Origin: Heliopora coerulea
Taxonomy: Eukaryota > Cnidaria > Anthozoa > Scleralcyonacea > Helioporidae
Assembly (NCBI GenBank): GCA_030142905.1
Contig: JASJOG010000142.1
Coordinates: 1-64,000 of the forward strand
Length of the DNA: 64,000 nucleotides
Reading direction: 5' to 3'
Shown in pieces: positions 14,868 through 25,649 of this stretch. Numbering within the stretch: position 1 is the stretch's first letter; each line of letters begins with the position of its first letter. Made by a program: the position numbers and the translations under genes. The notes under the pieces were generated by a model that was not told where the DNA came from, did not search any database, and saw nothing but the letters and a program-made list of their open reading frames with translations.

Positions 14868-15303
14868 AAGGGCGAAACTAGCTCTTTTTCATTTGGAGGT
14901 TGTTGGGTGGAATTGCCTTTCCAAAGTTTTTGATGCCCTGCAGCAACGTAGGTAAAATTGACCGAAATGTATGTATTGAAGCCTGTTTTAGTCGGGATGC
15001 ATTTGAACTAAATTCCTAGTATCTGTTACGTGATGGCACAGTGGCAAAACAGAACAGTTAAAAATAAATAAAAATTAGCAAGATCACGAAAAAAATTGTT
15101 GAATTGAATTTGCACACCTACATTATACATGTACATTCGTACACATGTACCGTTGCACAACCGCTGCGTGTATAAAGTAAAGAATTCTTGATGGCATTGA
15201 AGTTAAAACTATTTTTCTGGAGTCTGTGCATAAATACGTCAATCCAATAATTCCTTTTGAGGGTGTCACCCCCCACACACACCACCTTCAGTTTCGCCCA
15301 GGA
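14868..15303. mobile_element. Possible MITE
   Basis: GGGCGAAACT near 14872 recurs inverted (AGTTTCGCCC) near 15291-15300. The ends resemble hAT-type termini, but I cannot see a clean 8-bp target duplication, so the call is weak. The interior has no coding potential. Confidence 0.3.
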
Positions 15304-15966
15304 TTAAGAGTTTGGTTATAGTTAAATAATGGATAAATGGCCAGCACCAAATTTGGTGTCCATCTTATAGAGGTCCCTGGATTTAAGAGAGTGTGGTCAT
15401 GGTGAAATGATGGACAACTGCCTGGACCAAGTGTCATGTCTAGGTTAGGAAAATGTCCATGATAGAGAGGTAACCGCTAAGAGAGATTTCCCGGTATCTC
15501 ATAAAAGTTTATCTGTGAATGTATCTCTTCTCGCTAAAAGTCTCAAAACCAGAGAAATAAATAATATTTGGATGAAGATCTGTCGGATTTTTCAAAATAA
15601 AGATAAAAGAACATTACTAAGTAATTACCCAGCACCAATATTTTTTAATTTACAGACACGACGGATCAGAAGACTAATTTATGACTATAAGATCACTTCT
15701 TGGACGTAATGATGGTTTCATAAGATTCCATTAGTATGTAGCGACGCAATATGTTTCAAGTGACTTTGTTTCCTAGTTCCATTAAATACAGTATGCCTTA
15801 CTATACTTAATAAGTCAAAATGTTTCATAACAGTAACGCCTTAGCATGTTCGATTCATAATACCATACTAATCTAGAAACTGGATAAGGATATTAAAAAT
15901 ACGATCAAACGCTCAGTTTCACGCATTTGTTTCTTCTGTGATTAAACTTTCGCGAAAGTAATCACA

Positions 15967-16067
15967 TTACACAAGAGTAAGGCTGTTTTTGGTTACCGTT
16001 TTCTTGTCTGGATCTTCGTATTCTTTGTACAAAAGCCACAAAATAAAGAAAAATAGCACACCAATAC
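15967..16067 (-). CDS. SLCO: SLCO/OATP transporter, terminal exon
   Basis: Last coding exon of an organic-anion transporter (solute carrier organic anion, OATP family), a 12-helix plasma-membrane carrier. The minus strand has a polypyrimidine tract and CAG acceptor just before 16067, then two bases that complete a codon, a final membrane helix (IGVLFFILWLLYKEYE) and a short charged tail ending in TAA at 15969-15967. In the family the last helix ends in a similar 'FLYK' motif followed by a cytoplasmic tail. Its phase fits exactly the donor of the exon at 28981-29195, forming a Gly codon across the junction, which is the main reason I trust it. Confidence 0.75.
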
Positions 16068-16079
16068 CTGTAAGAAGTA

Positions 16080-16845
16080 GAAAGGAAAATATAAAACTTG
16101 AAACCGTCAACAAAGATATCCAGGAATCGTCGCACATTTACTCATTGAAGTGAATTGTTTAATTATTATTTACTGTTGAAGCTTTGCTTGTTTGGTAAAA
16201 GCGGATGACGAGATGACCATGGAGTCTGTTGCTCTCTTAAAGTCCACGTTTTATTGGAGCTAGATGGTACTAATTCATACAATTTATGATAGTAGCTGTA
16301 TCAGTAATATAAATCTTGAGACGTGAACAGAAACACGATTCGAGACCTATAAAAGAGGTTTATATATGATGGCATACATAAAACAACACGAAAATGTCTT
16401 GATGATATTTGATACTTAATTTAGGTTTTGAAAAGGAAGGACTTGGAAGATCAAACTTAGTTTCTGTTCACACTGCTACATATGGTGACCTAGAACCGAG
16501 AAGAATAAATTAACAAGAGTTAAAAGATTCTTCAAAAACGTAATTCTGGAAGGAAACGTCGAATACTGCACAAACGAATTATTTCCCCTTATTTTCAAAA
16601 TTAAGAGCTTTGTTATTCACAAGCTCTTGAAAGTATGTTTGTGAACGCAAGACCAACAATATGCATATTGGTGTACGCAAGCATATACCAAAAGGTTTCC
16701 AGTCAAATATTTATTATGATTGACGTTGTGCTAATCTAGATTAATGCTGTATATTATTCGAACACTGAGAAATTCAGAGCATGAGAACTAGACTCAAATT
16801 TATATGTACGATATACAAAATGGCTTGAAATTATGACAAAATTCA
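16080..16845. other. Intronic sequence, nothing seen
   Basis: This lies inside the last SLCO intron. No exon or repeat recognised. Confidence 0.35.
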
Positions 16846-16849
16846 AGCA

Positions 16850-17100
16850 TCAATAGGGATTCATTACTTTGCTGAGAATTTATTAATATCTGACAAAGTA
16901 GAATTAGACACATGTCTTTTTAAGCAGCGTGATAGGAATACAATAAATTCAAGGGGCATTTCAAAGAAAATGAGTGTTTTATCTATTGTTTATATTCAAA
17001 CAGGATACCCTTTGAGACGACAATATCTCCACCCGATGTTACAACATTAACCGGCAATTTGAATTCAACAATTAACAAAAAGTTTATTTGTCATTGTTTA
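16850..17100 (+). pseudogene. Degenerate duplicate of the neighbouring exon
   Basis: This stretch is a diverged tandem copy of 17205-17430, with the same order of blocks including AAATTCAAGGGGCA. The frame around 17020-17090 reads PPDVTTLTGNLNST, parallel to PPNVTILIYNFNST in the intact copy. The CAG acceptor of the downstream copy is absent here and the frame soon stops. It is either a dead duplicate exon or an ancestral copy. Confidence 0.5.
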
Positions 17101-17362
17101 TTTGTATTATTCACTATTTGGAATCTATTGCTTATATGATTAGGAATGCCTTCCCTTTTCAAACCATTATTATTTTCGTAAAATAATTATTTAAGCGGAA
17201 TAAAATTCAGTGAGAATGTATTAATACATGGTGAAGTAGAACTTAACACATATATTGTTTTAGTAAGTTGGCGGTAACATTATAAATTCAAGGGGCACTT
17301 AATTGAAAATGATTGTTTTATCGAGTGCTTACATTTAAACCGGATACAGTTTTGCTTTTCAG

Positions 17363-17727
17363 TCTGCAATATCCCACCCAATGTTACAATATTGATTTAC
17401 AATTTCAATTCAACAACTGACAAAGGGTATATATTTTTAAAGTATGACCTTGACGTTTTGAATTTCTGTGAGTGGCTAGATCTTTCTGGAGAGCAAAACA
17501 ACCTTAACAAATGGTATTGGGTTTCCATCAACGAAGAAATGATAATGATAATGAATGATAATGAAGAAAGCGGCAAGTTCATTAGTGCGAAAGAATGTCA
17601 GGACGATCAAACTGTAACCCTCGCCTTTCACTCCTTTACCACACCACAGATTATTATGTTCTGTCTTACAGAAACCGTTGCTACAGACAAGAAAGTCGCT
17701 TTAAGAATCTTCTTATCAGATTTTTAA
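17363..17727 (+). CDS. Unknown protein, probable terminal exon
   Basis: A TTTTCAG acceptor at 17356-17362 opens a 121-codon exon, including the stop, that begins in phase with CNIPPNVT. The product is acidic in the middle (NEEMIMIMNDNEES), has several cysteines and several N-x-S/T sequons, and may be extracellular. AATAAA signals at 17762 and about 17779 follow the stop. I recognise no family. It lies antisense within the last SLCO intron, and upstream exons were not identified. It could instead be a mobile-element remnant, but no RT or transposase motif is present. Confidence 0.4.
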
Positions 17728-18989
17728 ATAAGGGTTTCCTCAAAAAATCGAACAAAATATAAATAAAATTAAAAACAAAATAAAGTTTTTACAAACTGTG
17801 TCTGTTTACCAGATATACGAGAGGATGGCGTTGATTAAACCGTTAAGTGAAATCATCTTACAAGCGAAAATATTCAGTTTATTAAGTGTTTTGGAAATTA
17901 GAACTTCATTTCGTATGACTTTAAATTTACAGAATTAACTTGTTTTGCTTAATTTCGTTTTGGCCTTTTTCAAGTGATTGAAACACGTTGATCTTTTTAT
18001 GCATGTTTTCTTCCACCTCACTGTCCATATATGTACCATGCAATCGACAGCAATCATTGATGACCTAGCGTCCACGTTACTAGAAATACGAGTAAGCAAC
18101 AAGCCCTCACCCACTCTTCTTATATATCTCTTGAAAATCCGGGAAACGTTGATAATCTTTCAAAATTGTCAAAAAGACAAATCGTCCTTACTATAATTGG
18201 AAGAGGGAATGCAATAACGAAAATCCAACATTTTGCCACAAATACTGTATTAACAACCCAATCTGGATATCATTTTATATTTAAACTGTTTTCGTCATAT
18301 TTACGTTTAAAAACTTGATTCTGTTTCATTAAACCAAAACGTTTGGTGAGAATAACCTGTGACGGTTTAATAAATGATAAGAGATCCATTCTGACAATTC
18401 TACTGCTAAACAATGGATGTTCGTATCAAGACCCTGTATTAGTTACAATCTAGAGGTATTTTGAGTCGTTTATAAATCAAACTTTTTACTCATTTTACTT
18501 TAAAGAAAGATGTTTTATTAGACAGCCAGCCTCTCTGACTGAAAATTTGGGCATTCTCAAAGATTACTGGTCGGATACCAGCATTATGGACAGCTTATGA
18601 CAGAAAATGTTTTTTTGATTATTTTTGTCTTAAAAAACTTATAAATTCTATATTATCTCAAAGTTAGTTACAAATGTCTGTTAGAAGTGCTATGAAGAAG
18701 ATTTATGCTAAGTATTCATCAGGAAGTAATAGATTTTGGTGACGAGGGTGAAAGGAATTACGATACCGACGAAATAAACAAAGAAAACAGGAACAAGTTC
18801 AGAATTGTTATTGCTGTCTAAAAATCGGGAAAATATAAAACATATAACAAAATACGAAAGGAAACCTTGTGCACGTTTTGTCAAAAGAAGAATGAGTTGG
18901 GAGCAGTAAAATACGCACTTTTTTCTCAGTAAAATATTCTTGTTAAAGAAAAGTGGCAAAACGTACAAACCTGCAACCCCTACGCGTTT

Positions 18990-19555
18990 TCAAATCAGCA
19001 TTCAGTGGCACCTCAACCCAATTGGTTCAACAGTGAATTTTCAAAAAGAAGACAGCTTTAAACTTTTAAAATTTTTTGTTAAGTTTTAAAACCTTGATGA
19101 AAGCATTAATGGTCGAATACAGTAAAGGTCATATCCACAAGGCACCCGGGAAGTAAGAGAAGCTGAAGTGGACAACTGTTTCGCCGTAGGATAGTTTGGT
19201 GACCAAAAACAAGTAGCTTCGCAGCGTGTTACCTTGCTGGTTGTTTACCTTGCATTTTTGTTTCGAGCCAGAAATACATTCTGACGTATTCAAAGAGGCG
19301 ACATTTCATAGGGAAAATGATCCTGAATGAGGCAATGGAATCCTTGGGTGGAAAGCGGAGCCAGCATCCAAAGTCTGTCAAGGCCTGGACAAGTTTTCTG
19401 GACGATTAGAGTTTTATCTTACTTGTCAAACAATTAGCCATGAACACTGTCCTGTTAAATACCACAAGATATCCTAAACTTATCATCCTGCAAAGATGAA
19501 AGAACCAGAAAGTCCAGAATCTTCATTCTACTATTCAATTAAGCACCAGCAAAAC
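18990..19555 (+). pseudogene. Crypton-type recombinase relic, 5' part (copy A)
   Basis: The plus strand keeps traces of the DUF3504/Crypton-derived tyrosine-recombinase domain: an IQWHLNTKG-like block (here damaged) near 19000, a YGKGTH-region remnant, and HEHCPVKYHK near 19440-19470, followed by KEPESPESSFYYSIKHQQN up to the transposon insertion. The same blocks are clearer in copy B (56408-56984). Multiple frameshifts and stops make it non-functional. Confidence 0.65.
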
Positions 19556-19664
19556 ACCCATGGCCAGAAATGCAGGCCTGTAAGCGGTGCGGTGTGTGGG
19601 CTCATGTGGTTCAGTGATTCAGCGCATTACACAGATCAGTGTGGTTCAATTCGGGAAAAAAAAC

Positions 19665-20593
19665 ATGGCGGTTCGTTTTTAACAACAACTGCACAATTTA
19701 AGCACAGCTGATTTTCTTCTTGAAAATGAGAAGAAAAGAGGGAAATTTTATGAAGTAGAGAGAGTAATTTCGAGAAGAACGCGGAAACGAAAGGTAAAGC
19801 AACTAAATATAGTTTGATAGTGTTTAATGTCGTCACATCGTAACCTTAATACATGTAGCTTTTTGGTGTATAATTTTGGTGGCTTTATTAATAGTTTATA
19901 TTAAAGTTATTGACTTCGAATTCGCTCTCCTTAATACACATTTTAAGGTTCAATATCTCGTATCGTGGAGTGGGTATAGTTCCTTGGACAACAGTTGGGA
20001 ACCTGAAGAAAATTTAAATGCTTTTGCGTTGTGGTACAGTACATGTATTAAAGACTGAGTGGTATTATTATGCATTTAACTGTGCTGGTGTTATGAAGTT
20101 CTATAACATTCATATATATGTAGTCACAGACTGTCTGTGAAGGATATTTAAAACACTGACGTCTTGTTTTCTTGCATTTTGTCGTAGAACATATTTGAAC
20201 CCACAACCAACAGCTGAATTGGTTTCAGCTGGAATAGACATGCTGCACACTGCAATTTTAGAGAATCTAAAATCCAAAAGTATGTTGCCCACACTGGTGA
20301 ATTTCAGGCATGATGTTTTTCGGTACTTGTTTAAAAGCAGGGGTGTGGAGAGTGAGGATGGAAGGCATCTTTTACTTGATAAAGATGATTTTGCTAGGTG
20401 CAATCTACCTCAACAGTGGGATCAGATTTTGGACAGATTGGGGAATGGAACAAAGGTGGAATTTCCTGTGTTTCTTTCGCACAGCCCCAAAAACTACCAG
20501 GTTATTGGTGGAAAAATTGTGTTAATGCAAAGATATCAAATAGAAAAACTTTCTATTAACTGTAAAAAACAACCATTTTTTGTTTCAGTATAA
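19665..20593 (+). pseudogene. Chromodomain protein of the transposon (3 exons)
   Basis: Exon 1 starts at ATG 19665, meets a TAA at 19680-19682 (possibly a mutated Gln codon), then reads LSTADFLLENEKKRGKFYEV to a GTAAAG donor after 19793. Exon 2 (from 19948) continues in frame with VQYLVSWSGYSSLDNSWEPE, which is the core of a chromodomain: aromatic-cage Y and W residues and the WEPEEN motif. A third exon after TTTGTCGTAG (about 20185) adds about 135 residues to the stop at 20593, rich in Leu and Asp, with no family I can name. The exon 2 donor is uncertain. Chromodomains bind methylated histone tails, so a role in choosing insertion sites or in nuclear retention is inferred. The early stop suggests this copy is dead. 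Confidence 0.65.
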
Positions 20594-21092
20594 AAAAGTA
20601 TAAAAATAGTAAATGAAAACCTTTTGAGGTGTACTGGGACTTTCCAATCATTCAGTTAATCATTTTGTTTTGAGTTTTTAATATTAATATAAAAAACAAT
20701 TTTCATGAGAGCAACAACTTGCTCTAAAATTGCTACTGTTTTGGCTTGGACATTTTCTAATATAACAGGCTGGTCCCTATGTACCTCAAGAATAGAGCTT
20801 ACATGTATTAGTATTTTTCACTTTGATCAAGATTAGCTGCATGGTTGATTAATTATTCATGATTTGATAACAAAACATTTGAGTTTGGAACATTATAGCC
20901 TGAAAGATAACTCTTGATGTTTAATGAGCCAAGGCCCTTTGTCAAAACACTAATGTATATATGGTATTTATTGCAAAATATGACTGTAATTTCTAGTAAT
21001 CAATTAATGTAAATGCTTCAAATGTTATTCAAGAAATTAATATATACAGAAAAGATTCTGGTATATTCTACTATTAGTACATTTTGTTCATG

Positions 21093-22289
21093 TCATATAG
21101 ATATTTTTCTCTTCTTTTTTCTTTCCTCTTGAAGCTGGTGCTCCCAGTACTCAGTATTTTTTTTAGTGTACATTCTCTTTGCACGTTCTTGCTTTCTCAA
21201 GTCCCATTGCCGTGACTCAAGTTTCAACACGTCTGCAGCAGCATTCCAATTGTTTGATTTTCTTAACACTATGCTTCGTACAACATCGTTGTTTTTCTCA
21301 ACGCCTTGACCACTAAATATTTTTACAGTTTTGTATGTCTTTAGAAATGTTGGCACATGGTAAACCATGGCATGCGTGTATGGGGTTATATTGCTTTTTG
21401 TATAACCAGCACATCTGTCTCCTAGTTTATCAAAAAGATTAATCCATTCTTGTGCTTTACAAAAGTAGCTTGTAATCATTTCTTCGGACGGTGTTTTGCA
21501 AGAGACTATAGAATAAATTATAGAAAACTTTATCCAAAGGCTTCTAGTTTCAATTTCGGCAGCTGGACGGATCAAACCTTCAAGCTTTTCCGGAAGTTCT
21601 TTCAACAATTTCTTCTTGTCTGGCCCTAAAAGACTTGTAAAATCATAATGTCCTGAGCCTTTGCCATCTGCATTAGGTTCTTCCCAAATCTCAAATGAGA
21701 CCCCACAAGATCGAATCGCGTTTTTTAAATTATCTAAATGAATATTTGTTTGATCCTTCTTTCTCTTGTTCCAGTTGTCGGCCTGGTCCCATTGCACTGC
21801 TTCAGTGACCAAATTGGTCCCATTGCACTGCTTCAGTGACCTTAAATCCAGTTGTTGTCTCTTTCTACCTCTAGTCTTGCCATACTCCCCATACACCTTT
21901 GCTGCCATAAGGCGAAGGGCATTATTTATTTCTGATCTCACAACTGGATCAGATGTAAAGCCAAATGAATTTCCAGGAATTGCAAATTCAAACAACTCGA
22001 TATAAGTAAACTGGAGAAAATTTGAAGGTAAGTTGAAGTTGATATCAGTTGAATCTTCACAGGTGCAGGATGTTTGGATGGGCTTTTTCAATACAATCAG
22101 GTTGTACCAGGCTTTCAGTAGTGGGAAAGGAATATCCACAGCAAACAATATATCGTTAGATGTAGATTTGGCAGCATATGTTAATGAAGGGCTTTCAACA
22201 GATAATTTCCATTGCAAATAAGTATGCATAGGGCACAAAGGCGGAACATCCGACATCGCAAATACAGCCCGATATATAAACAAGCACAA
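21093..22289 (-). CDS. Conserved transposon-borne protein, candidate transposase
   Basis: A 398-codon open frame, the longest in the element, convergent with the chromodomain gene. A second ATG 12 codons in (MSDVPPLCPM) may be the true start. Visible features: a CTCEDST segment near residue 95, a lysine/arginine-rich linker (about 150-165), FEIWEEPNADGKGSGHYDFTS near 215-235, a helical middle part, then HAMVYHVPTFLK and FSGQGVEKNNDVVRS near 325-350, and a basic C-terminus (KKRKISI). The HAMVYH/GQGVEK region is weakly reminiscent of the 'GEGxER' block of KDZ-type transposases, but I cannot confirm it. It may be only one exon. No stop or frameshift is seen. Confidence 0.55.
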   Translation of the reverse strand: MCLFIYRAVFAMSDVPPLCPMHTYLQWKLSVESPSLTYAAKSTSNDILFAVDIPFPLLKAWYNLIVLKKPIQTSCTCEDSTDINFNLPSNFLQFTYIELFEFAIPGNSFGFTSDPVVRSEINNALRLMAAKVYGEYGKTRGRKRQQLDLRSLKQCNGTNLVTEAVQWDQADNWNKRKKDQTNIHLDNLKNAIRSCGVSFEIWEEPNADGKGSGHYDFTSLLGPDKKKLLKELPEKLEGLIRPAAEIETRSLWIKFSIIYSIVSCKTPSEEMITSYFCKAQEWINLFDKLGDRCAGYTKSNITPYTHAMVYHVPTFLKTYKTVKIFSGQGVEKNNDVVRSIVLRKSNNWNAAADVLKLESRQWDLRKQERAKRMYTKKNTEYWEHQLQEERKKKRKISI

Positions 22290-23042
22290 TTATAAATATA
22301 GTAGACCTCACATTGACAGAATCTGGATCGATGTTCAATTTCGAATACTTATACATTATTTTCAAATGTTTAATATATTGGAATTTAAGTTGCGAAGTTA
22401 AATTTTCCGCGAAATTGCACAATTTAAAAGCCCAAAGTTCATAATATCAGCGGTCAACACCATGGTAACATAGCAACAGCTAAAGGAAAGTAATGGCGAA
22501 CAAGAAAACAAACTTTTCGTACGAAATTTTGATGTTTTTCTGCGAAGTACGATGTCCTTCTCCCTTCAAAATGGACAAAGACCACTCTGCGAAATTGGTG
22601 AACTTCATCACGTTGGGGAACACATTAGTATATGTTTTTAAGCTTCTCAAACGTGACGTAAATAAAGATAGAGTCTGTACGAGCCAGCTCTGATATGGAC
22701 ATCTGCCGATGCCTGCCAACAACGAGCAGAAATTGGAACTGTAAGGTACCTAATATGTCAGGATCACACACTTTTTCATACGATGACTATGGTAAAAATA
22801 TTGTTTCACGGGAACATAGTTAGGCAGCTCGAATTGTCCCCAAATTTTCAGTGGTAAAAGTTCGATAAAATTAGTTATGTTTTGGATATGGACATTCACG
22901 ATTTCTCAATTGTGGGTTAAGTAGAATGCAAATTTCAATGATTTCCCACTCTTATCGTAGAATAAGACTCCATATTGGATTCCTAAATTAAATCTAAATC
23001 GTCCATGCTTGGCAGCCATGTTAGCCTGCATTTCTGGCCATG

Positions 23043-23370
23043 CAGCAAAATCCAGGAAATAATATTTCGTACAAGAAGTCTCCTTTAGGGAAGAATGAAG
23101 TCGGTAAGCAACTTTTGAAAGTTCCTCAAAACAATTCCGTTCGCCGAACTTGAATTTCAAAGCTACTCGATTAAGGCGTAGCTGTGATTGTGTAGCTCAG
23201 GTAATGGTTACTAGAACATGAGAAGACTCGAGATTTATACAAATCAGCATCTATTCAACTTCAGCGAAGAATGTCGTTTACACTAAGTCACTTAGGAAAT
23301 GTCCTTACAGCAAGCGAGTTCCCTTACGTCTTTTGTTCACATTCATTCGAAAGAACTAAGAGTAAGGGCT
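23043..23370 (+). pseudogene. Crypton-type recombinase relic, 3' part (copy A)
   Basis: Continuation of the relic after the transposon. SYKKSPLG, then NNSVRRTC (usual 'NHSxRKTC', which carries the catalytic His and Arg; the His is Asn here), and an ASEFPY tail are readable with frameshifts. The SGHxN block and the region around the nucleophilic Tyr are damaged. Confidence 0.6.
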
Positions 23371-23576
23371 GCTGCAAAAAGTGAACAGTGGGCCAATGCA
23401 TATTACAAGGAGCTAACTTTGAGAACTGCTCTTTGAAGTCGTAAATTGTCCAGTTACTAAAATGTTCTCCAAAAGTGAAACCAACCGCAAGCACCAAAAG
23501 CCATTTCGTCGGCTGGTCTCAAATCCTTTACTGGCTTCAGTGTGCACACGGCATTCTTGAGTGACCAGAATCCATA

Positions 23577-23700
23577 GAGTGGTGACTAGGGAGAAAAATG
23601 TTCGCCTTGTGTACCTATGTTTCTTTACATTTACATATATATATATATGTAAAGAAACATAGGTACACAAGGCGAACATTTTTCTCCCTAGTCACCACTC
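23577..23700. repeat. Near-perfect 54-bp-arm palindrome
   Basis: Arms 23577-23630 and 23647-23700 are complementary with essentially no mismatch, around a 16-bp TA-rich centre. The related copy at about 57590-57725 has no such second arm, so it arose in copy A only. It would form a long hairpin or cruciform. Confidence 0.9.
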
Positions 23701-23789
23701 GTGTAAATGGAGTCCACGCGCGTCAAGATTAATACCCTCGCACTGCGCTTCCCACGGTGAGCAAAGGGATTGTATGTTACTCTGCAGCG

Positions 23790-24595
23790 TGACTGCATGT
23801 CGTTGTTTGGAGGGATTTTAGGCGACGAGTGTGACTTGGATTTCCGGACGTTGAGCAATCTTTCAGAGCTTCTGGAAGTTAGTATAAAAATTTGTATAAT
23901 TATAAATTCTTTTAATGGTTAAATGCATTGTGACACTTAATGGACAGAAACTCGTTCCCTTAATGATTTTGCTACAGCTATTCCCGTCACCATAATGTCG
24001 AACAACTATCGTCTTCTCCTTTGCAGTTCTGCATGTCTTATAGATGCCGTTTAGACCAAACAATTATTATGAACTTTATCTTTTAGAATTCCTACAGTAA
24101 TGTGTCCTGCAAACTCGTGTGTATTCGTTGGAACTAATATGTACTGTCACATCGAAATCATTACAAGCATATTTTGAGCGACCATCGGCTTCTGTGGCAG
24201 TGAACGATAAAACCGAATACATGTCTCAGGATTGTAGCAATTTGGGCAGAGGGATACTGTTTGCTATTTCCATTAAATAAGATTTAAATCATGAAAAATA
24301 TTTTATTTATGCTGAATCGAACATATTTAGGAATACGGTATCAAAAGATGTTAATGTCCTTTTAGCCCTGTAAAATTATTTAACCAATCACAGAAAGGTT
24401 TGATATCAAAGTCACATGGGGAGTATTAGAAGCTCATTCACGAGGATTGCTACATTTAATCAACAAATATTTGACTGACAATGTCGATTATTTGCCTGAG
24501 ATCTTTACACACATCAAACGACGAAGAATCGAGGTTTTGTTATAATCTGTGTTATTTATTCTTCCTTGCTTTGATGAATTCAACGTACAACTGAC
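23790..24595. other. No recognised gene
   Basis: Intronic or intergenic DNA without recognisable features. Confidence 0.35.
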
Positions 24596-24598
24596 TTC

Positions 24599-24793
24599 TA
24601 TTTATATTCTATATCATTTATATTCTATATCATTTATATTCTATATCATTTATATTCTATATCATTTATATTCTATATCATTTATATTCTATATCATTTA
24701 TATTCTATATCATTTATATTCTATATCATTTATATTCTATATCATTTATATTCTATATCATTTATACTCTATATTATTTATATTCTATATTAT
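24599..24793. repeat. 16-bp minisatellite
   Basis: About 12 nearly identical tandem units of TATATTCTATATCATT. The plus-strand frame of about 100 codons across it (repeating Ile/Tyr/Leu/Ser/Phe) is a repeat artefact. Confidence 0.95.
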
Positions 24794-24989
24794 ATTTCGT
24801 CTCAACACTCTGTCCTCTTCCGTTAAACATTGTAGGATCTGGGGTGTTGGACTTGTTCAATCATTCTTTCTTTGATTGGCCATGAGCCTTCTTTGTTTAT
24901 TCGAACCGTCGATCCTTCTTTAAGTGATGGATGTTTCTTTGCTGTTCTATCGTGGTATTATTTTTGCTTCTCCGTCAAGGTTGTTTTCT

Positions 24990-25640
24990 TTAGGAGGTAC
25001 TTGTTGTTCTCATTAGATGTCTGGATGTACTGTTAAAATGATGGAAGTCTTGTTCGAATCTTTTTTCCGAACGTCGTTCAGTAGACGACGGTCCTCTGTT
25101 GGGATCTGGGCATGCTCGATGTGCTTGAACTGCTATGTGCAGGTCTTTTCCTTTCTTTGTAGCTTTTTTAAGGAGCTGTTTGATAGTTTGAATCACTTCG
25201 CGTGTTGTGCCATGTCTTGAGGATATTGACTTCAGTTTCTGGGTGACTTGTTCGCCGCTGGTGTTGTCCAGCTTTGCAATTTCTGGGTAATTGGAGTAGC
25301 AGTCGACGATAATTCCGAAGTCGTTGTTTTGAAACTTGAATAAATCTGTTGCTACTTTCCCCCAAGGCTTTGTAGGAAGATTGTGCTGCATCAGTGGCTC
25401 TTTCTGCTGGTATTTTCTATATTCCTGGCATTCGCTGCATCCTTTAATCATTTCTGTTATTTCCATATTCATTCCAGGCCAGAATAATGTTTCTCTAGCT
25501 CTAAATTTACATTTCTCAATTGCCAGGTGTCCATCGTGTATTTTCACTTTCATGTCCATTCTCATGGCCAAGGGAACTATCACTCTTTCTCCTTTTATGA
25601 TGATTCCGTAGGCTTCGGCGATTTCCTGTCTAAATGACAA
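24990..25640 (-). pseudogene. Gypsy integrase fragment
   Basis: About 216 codons are open. An HHCC zinc-binding module is clear (HDGHLAIEKC ... CSECQEY), followed by the catalytic core start: a DLF segment in place of the usual 'WxxxxxDLF' Asp block, and IIVDCYSNYPEI with the next Asp. The domain then shifts frame (SRHGTTREVIQT, where the family has 'FxxHGxPxxxxSDNGxxF'), so the third acidic residue is lost. Integrase normally joins element cDNA to chromosomal DNA; this copy cannot. Confidence 0.75.
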
Positions 25641-25649
25641 ATTTGGTGG

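Larger units (their letters stand above)
19555..23042. mobile_element. Chromodomain-encoding DNA transposon
   Basis: A 3.5 kb insert bounded by 19-bp inverted repeats CATGGCCAGAAATGCAGGC (19559-19577, and its complement at 23024-23042). It is flanked by CAGCAAAA on both sides (19547-19554 and 23043-23050), consistent with an 8-bp target duplication. Copy B of the host repeat (about 56913) has ACCAGCAAAT uninterrupted, so the empty site is visible. It carries two convergent genes: a spliced chromodomain protein on plus and a 398-codon frame on minus. The left end has 4 extra bases outside the repeat, so the exact termini are uncertain. The superfamily is not firmly assigned. Confidence 0.75.
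18080..23790 (+). repeat. Crypton-type repeat unit, copy A (interrupted)
   Basis: This unit is repeated at about 55565-57805. Matching blocks run in order from the AAACCCTCGCCCAC-like start through AAAAAGACAAATCGTCCTTA, the recombinase relic, and the final TTTTTCTCCCT...GAGGGGATT segment. Copy A is longer because the 3.5 kb chromodomain transposon sits inside it; outside that insert the two copies are collinear. The two differ at many positions, so the duplication is not recent. Confidence 0.85.

Noticed and set aside
18708..18968. Hydrophobic 86-codon minus frame as a membrane protein
   Set aside because: The matching part of repeat copy B (about 56160-56420) does not keep the frame, so it is chance within the Crypton unit.
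24549..24875. 108-codon plus frame
   Set aside because: Mostly the 16-bp minisatellite; no codon bias or domain.
25017..25611. Plus-strand frames opposite the gypsy integrase
   Set aside because: Antisense shadows of the clearly recognisable minus-strand integrase.
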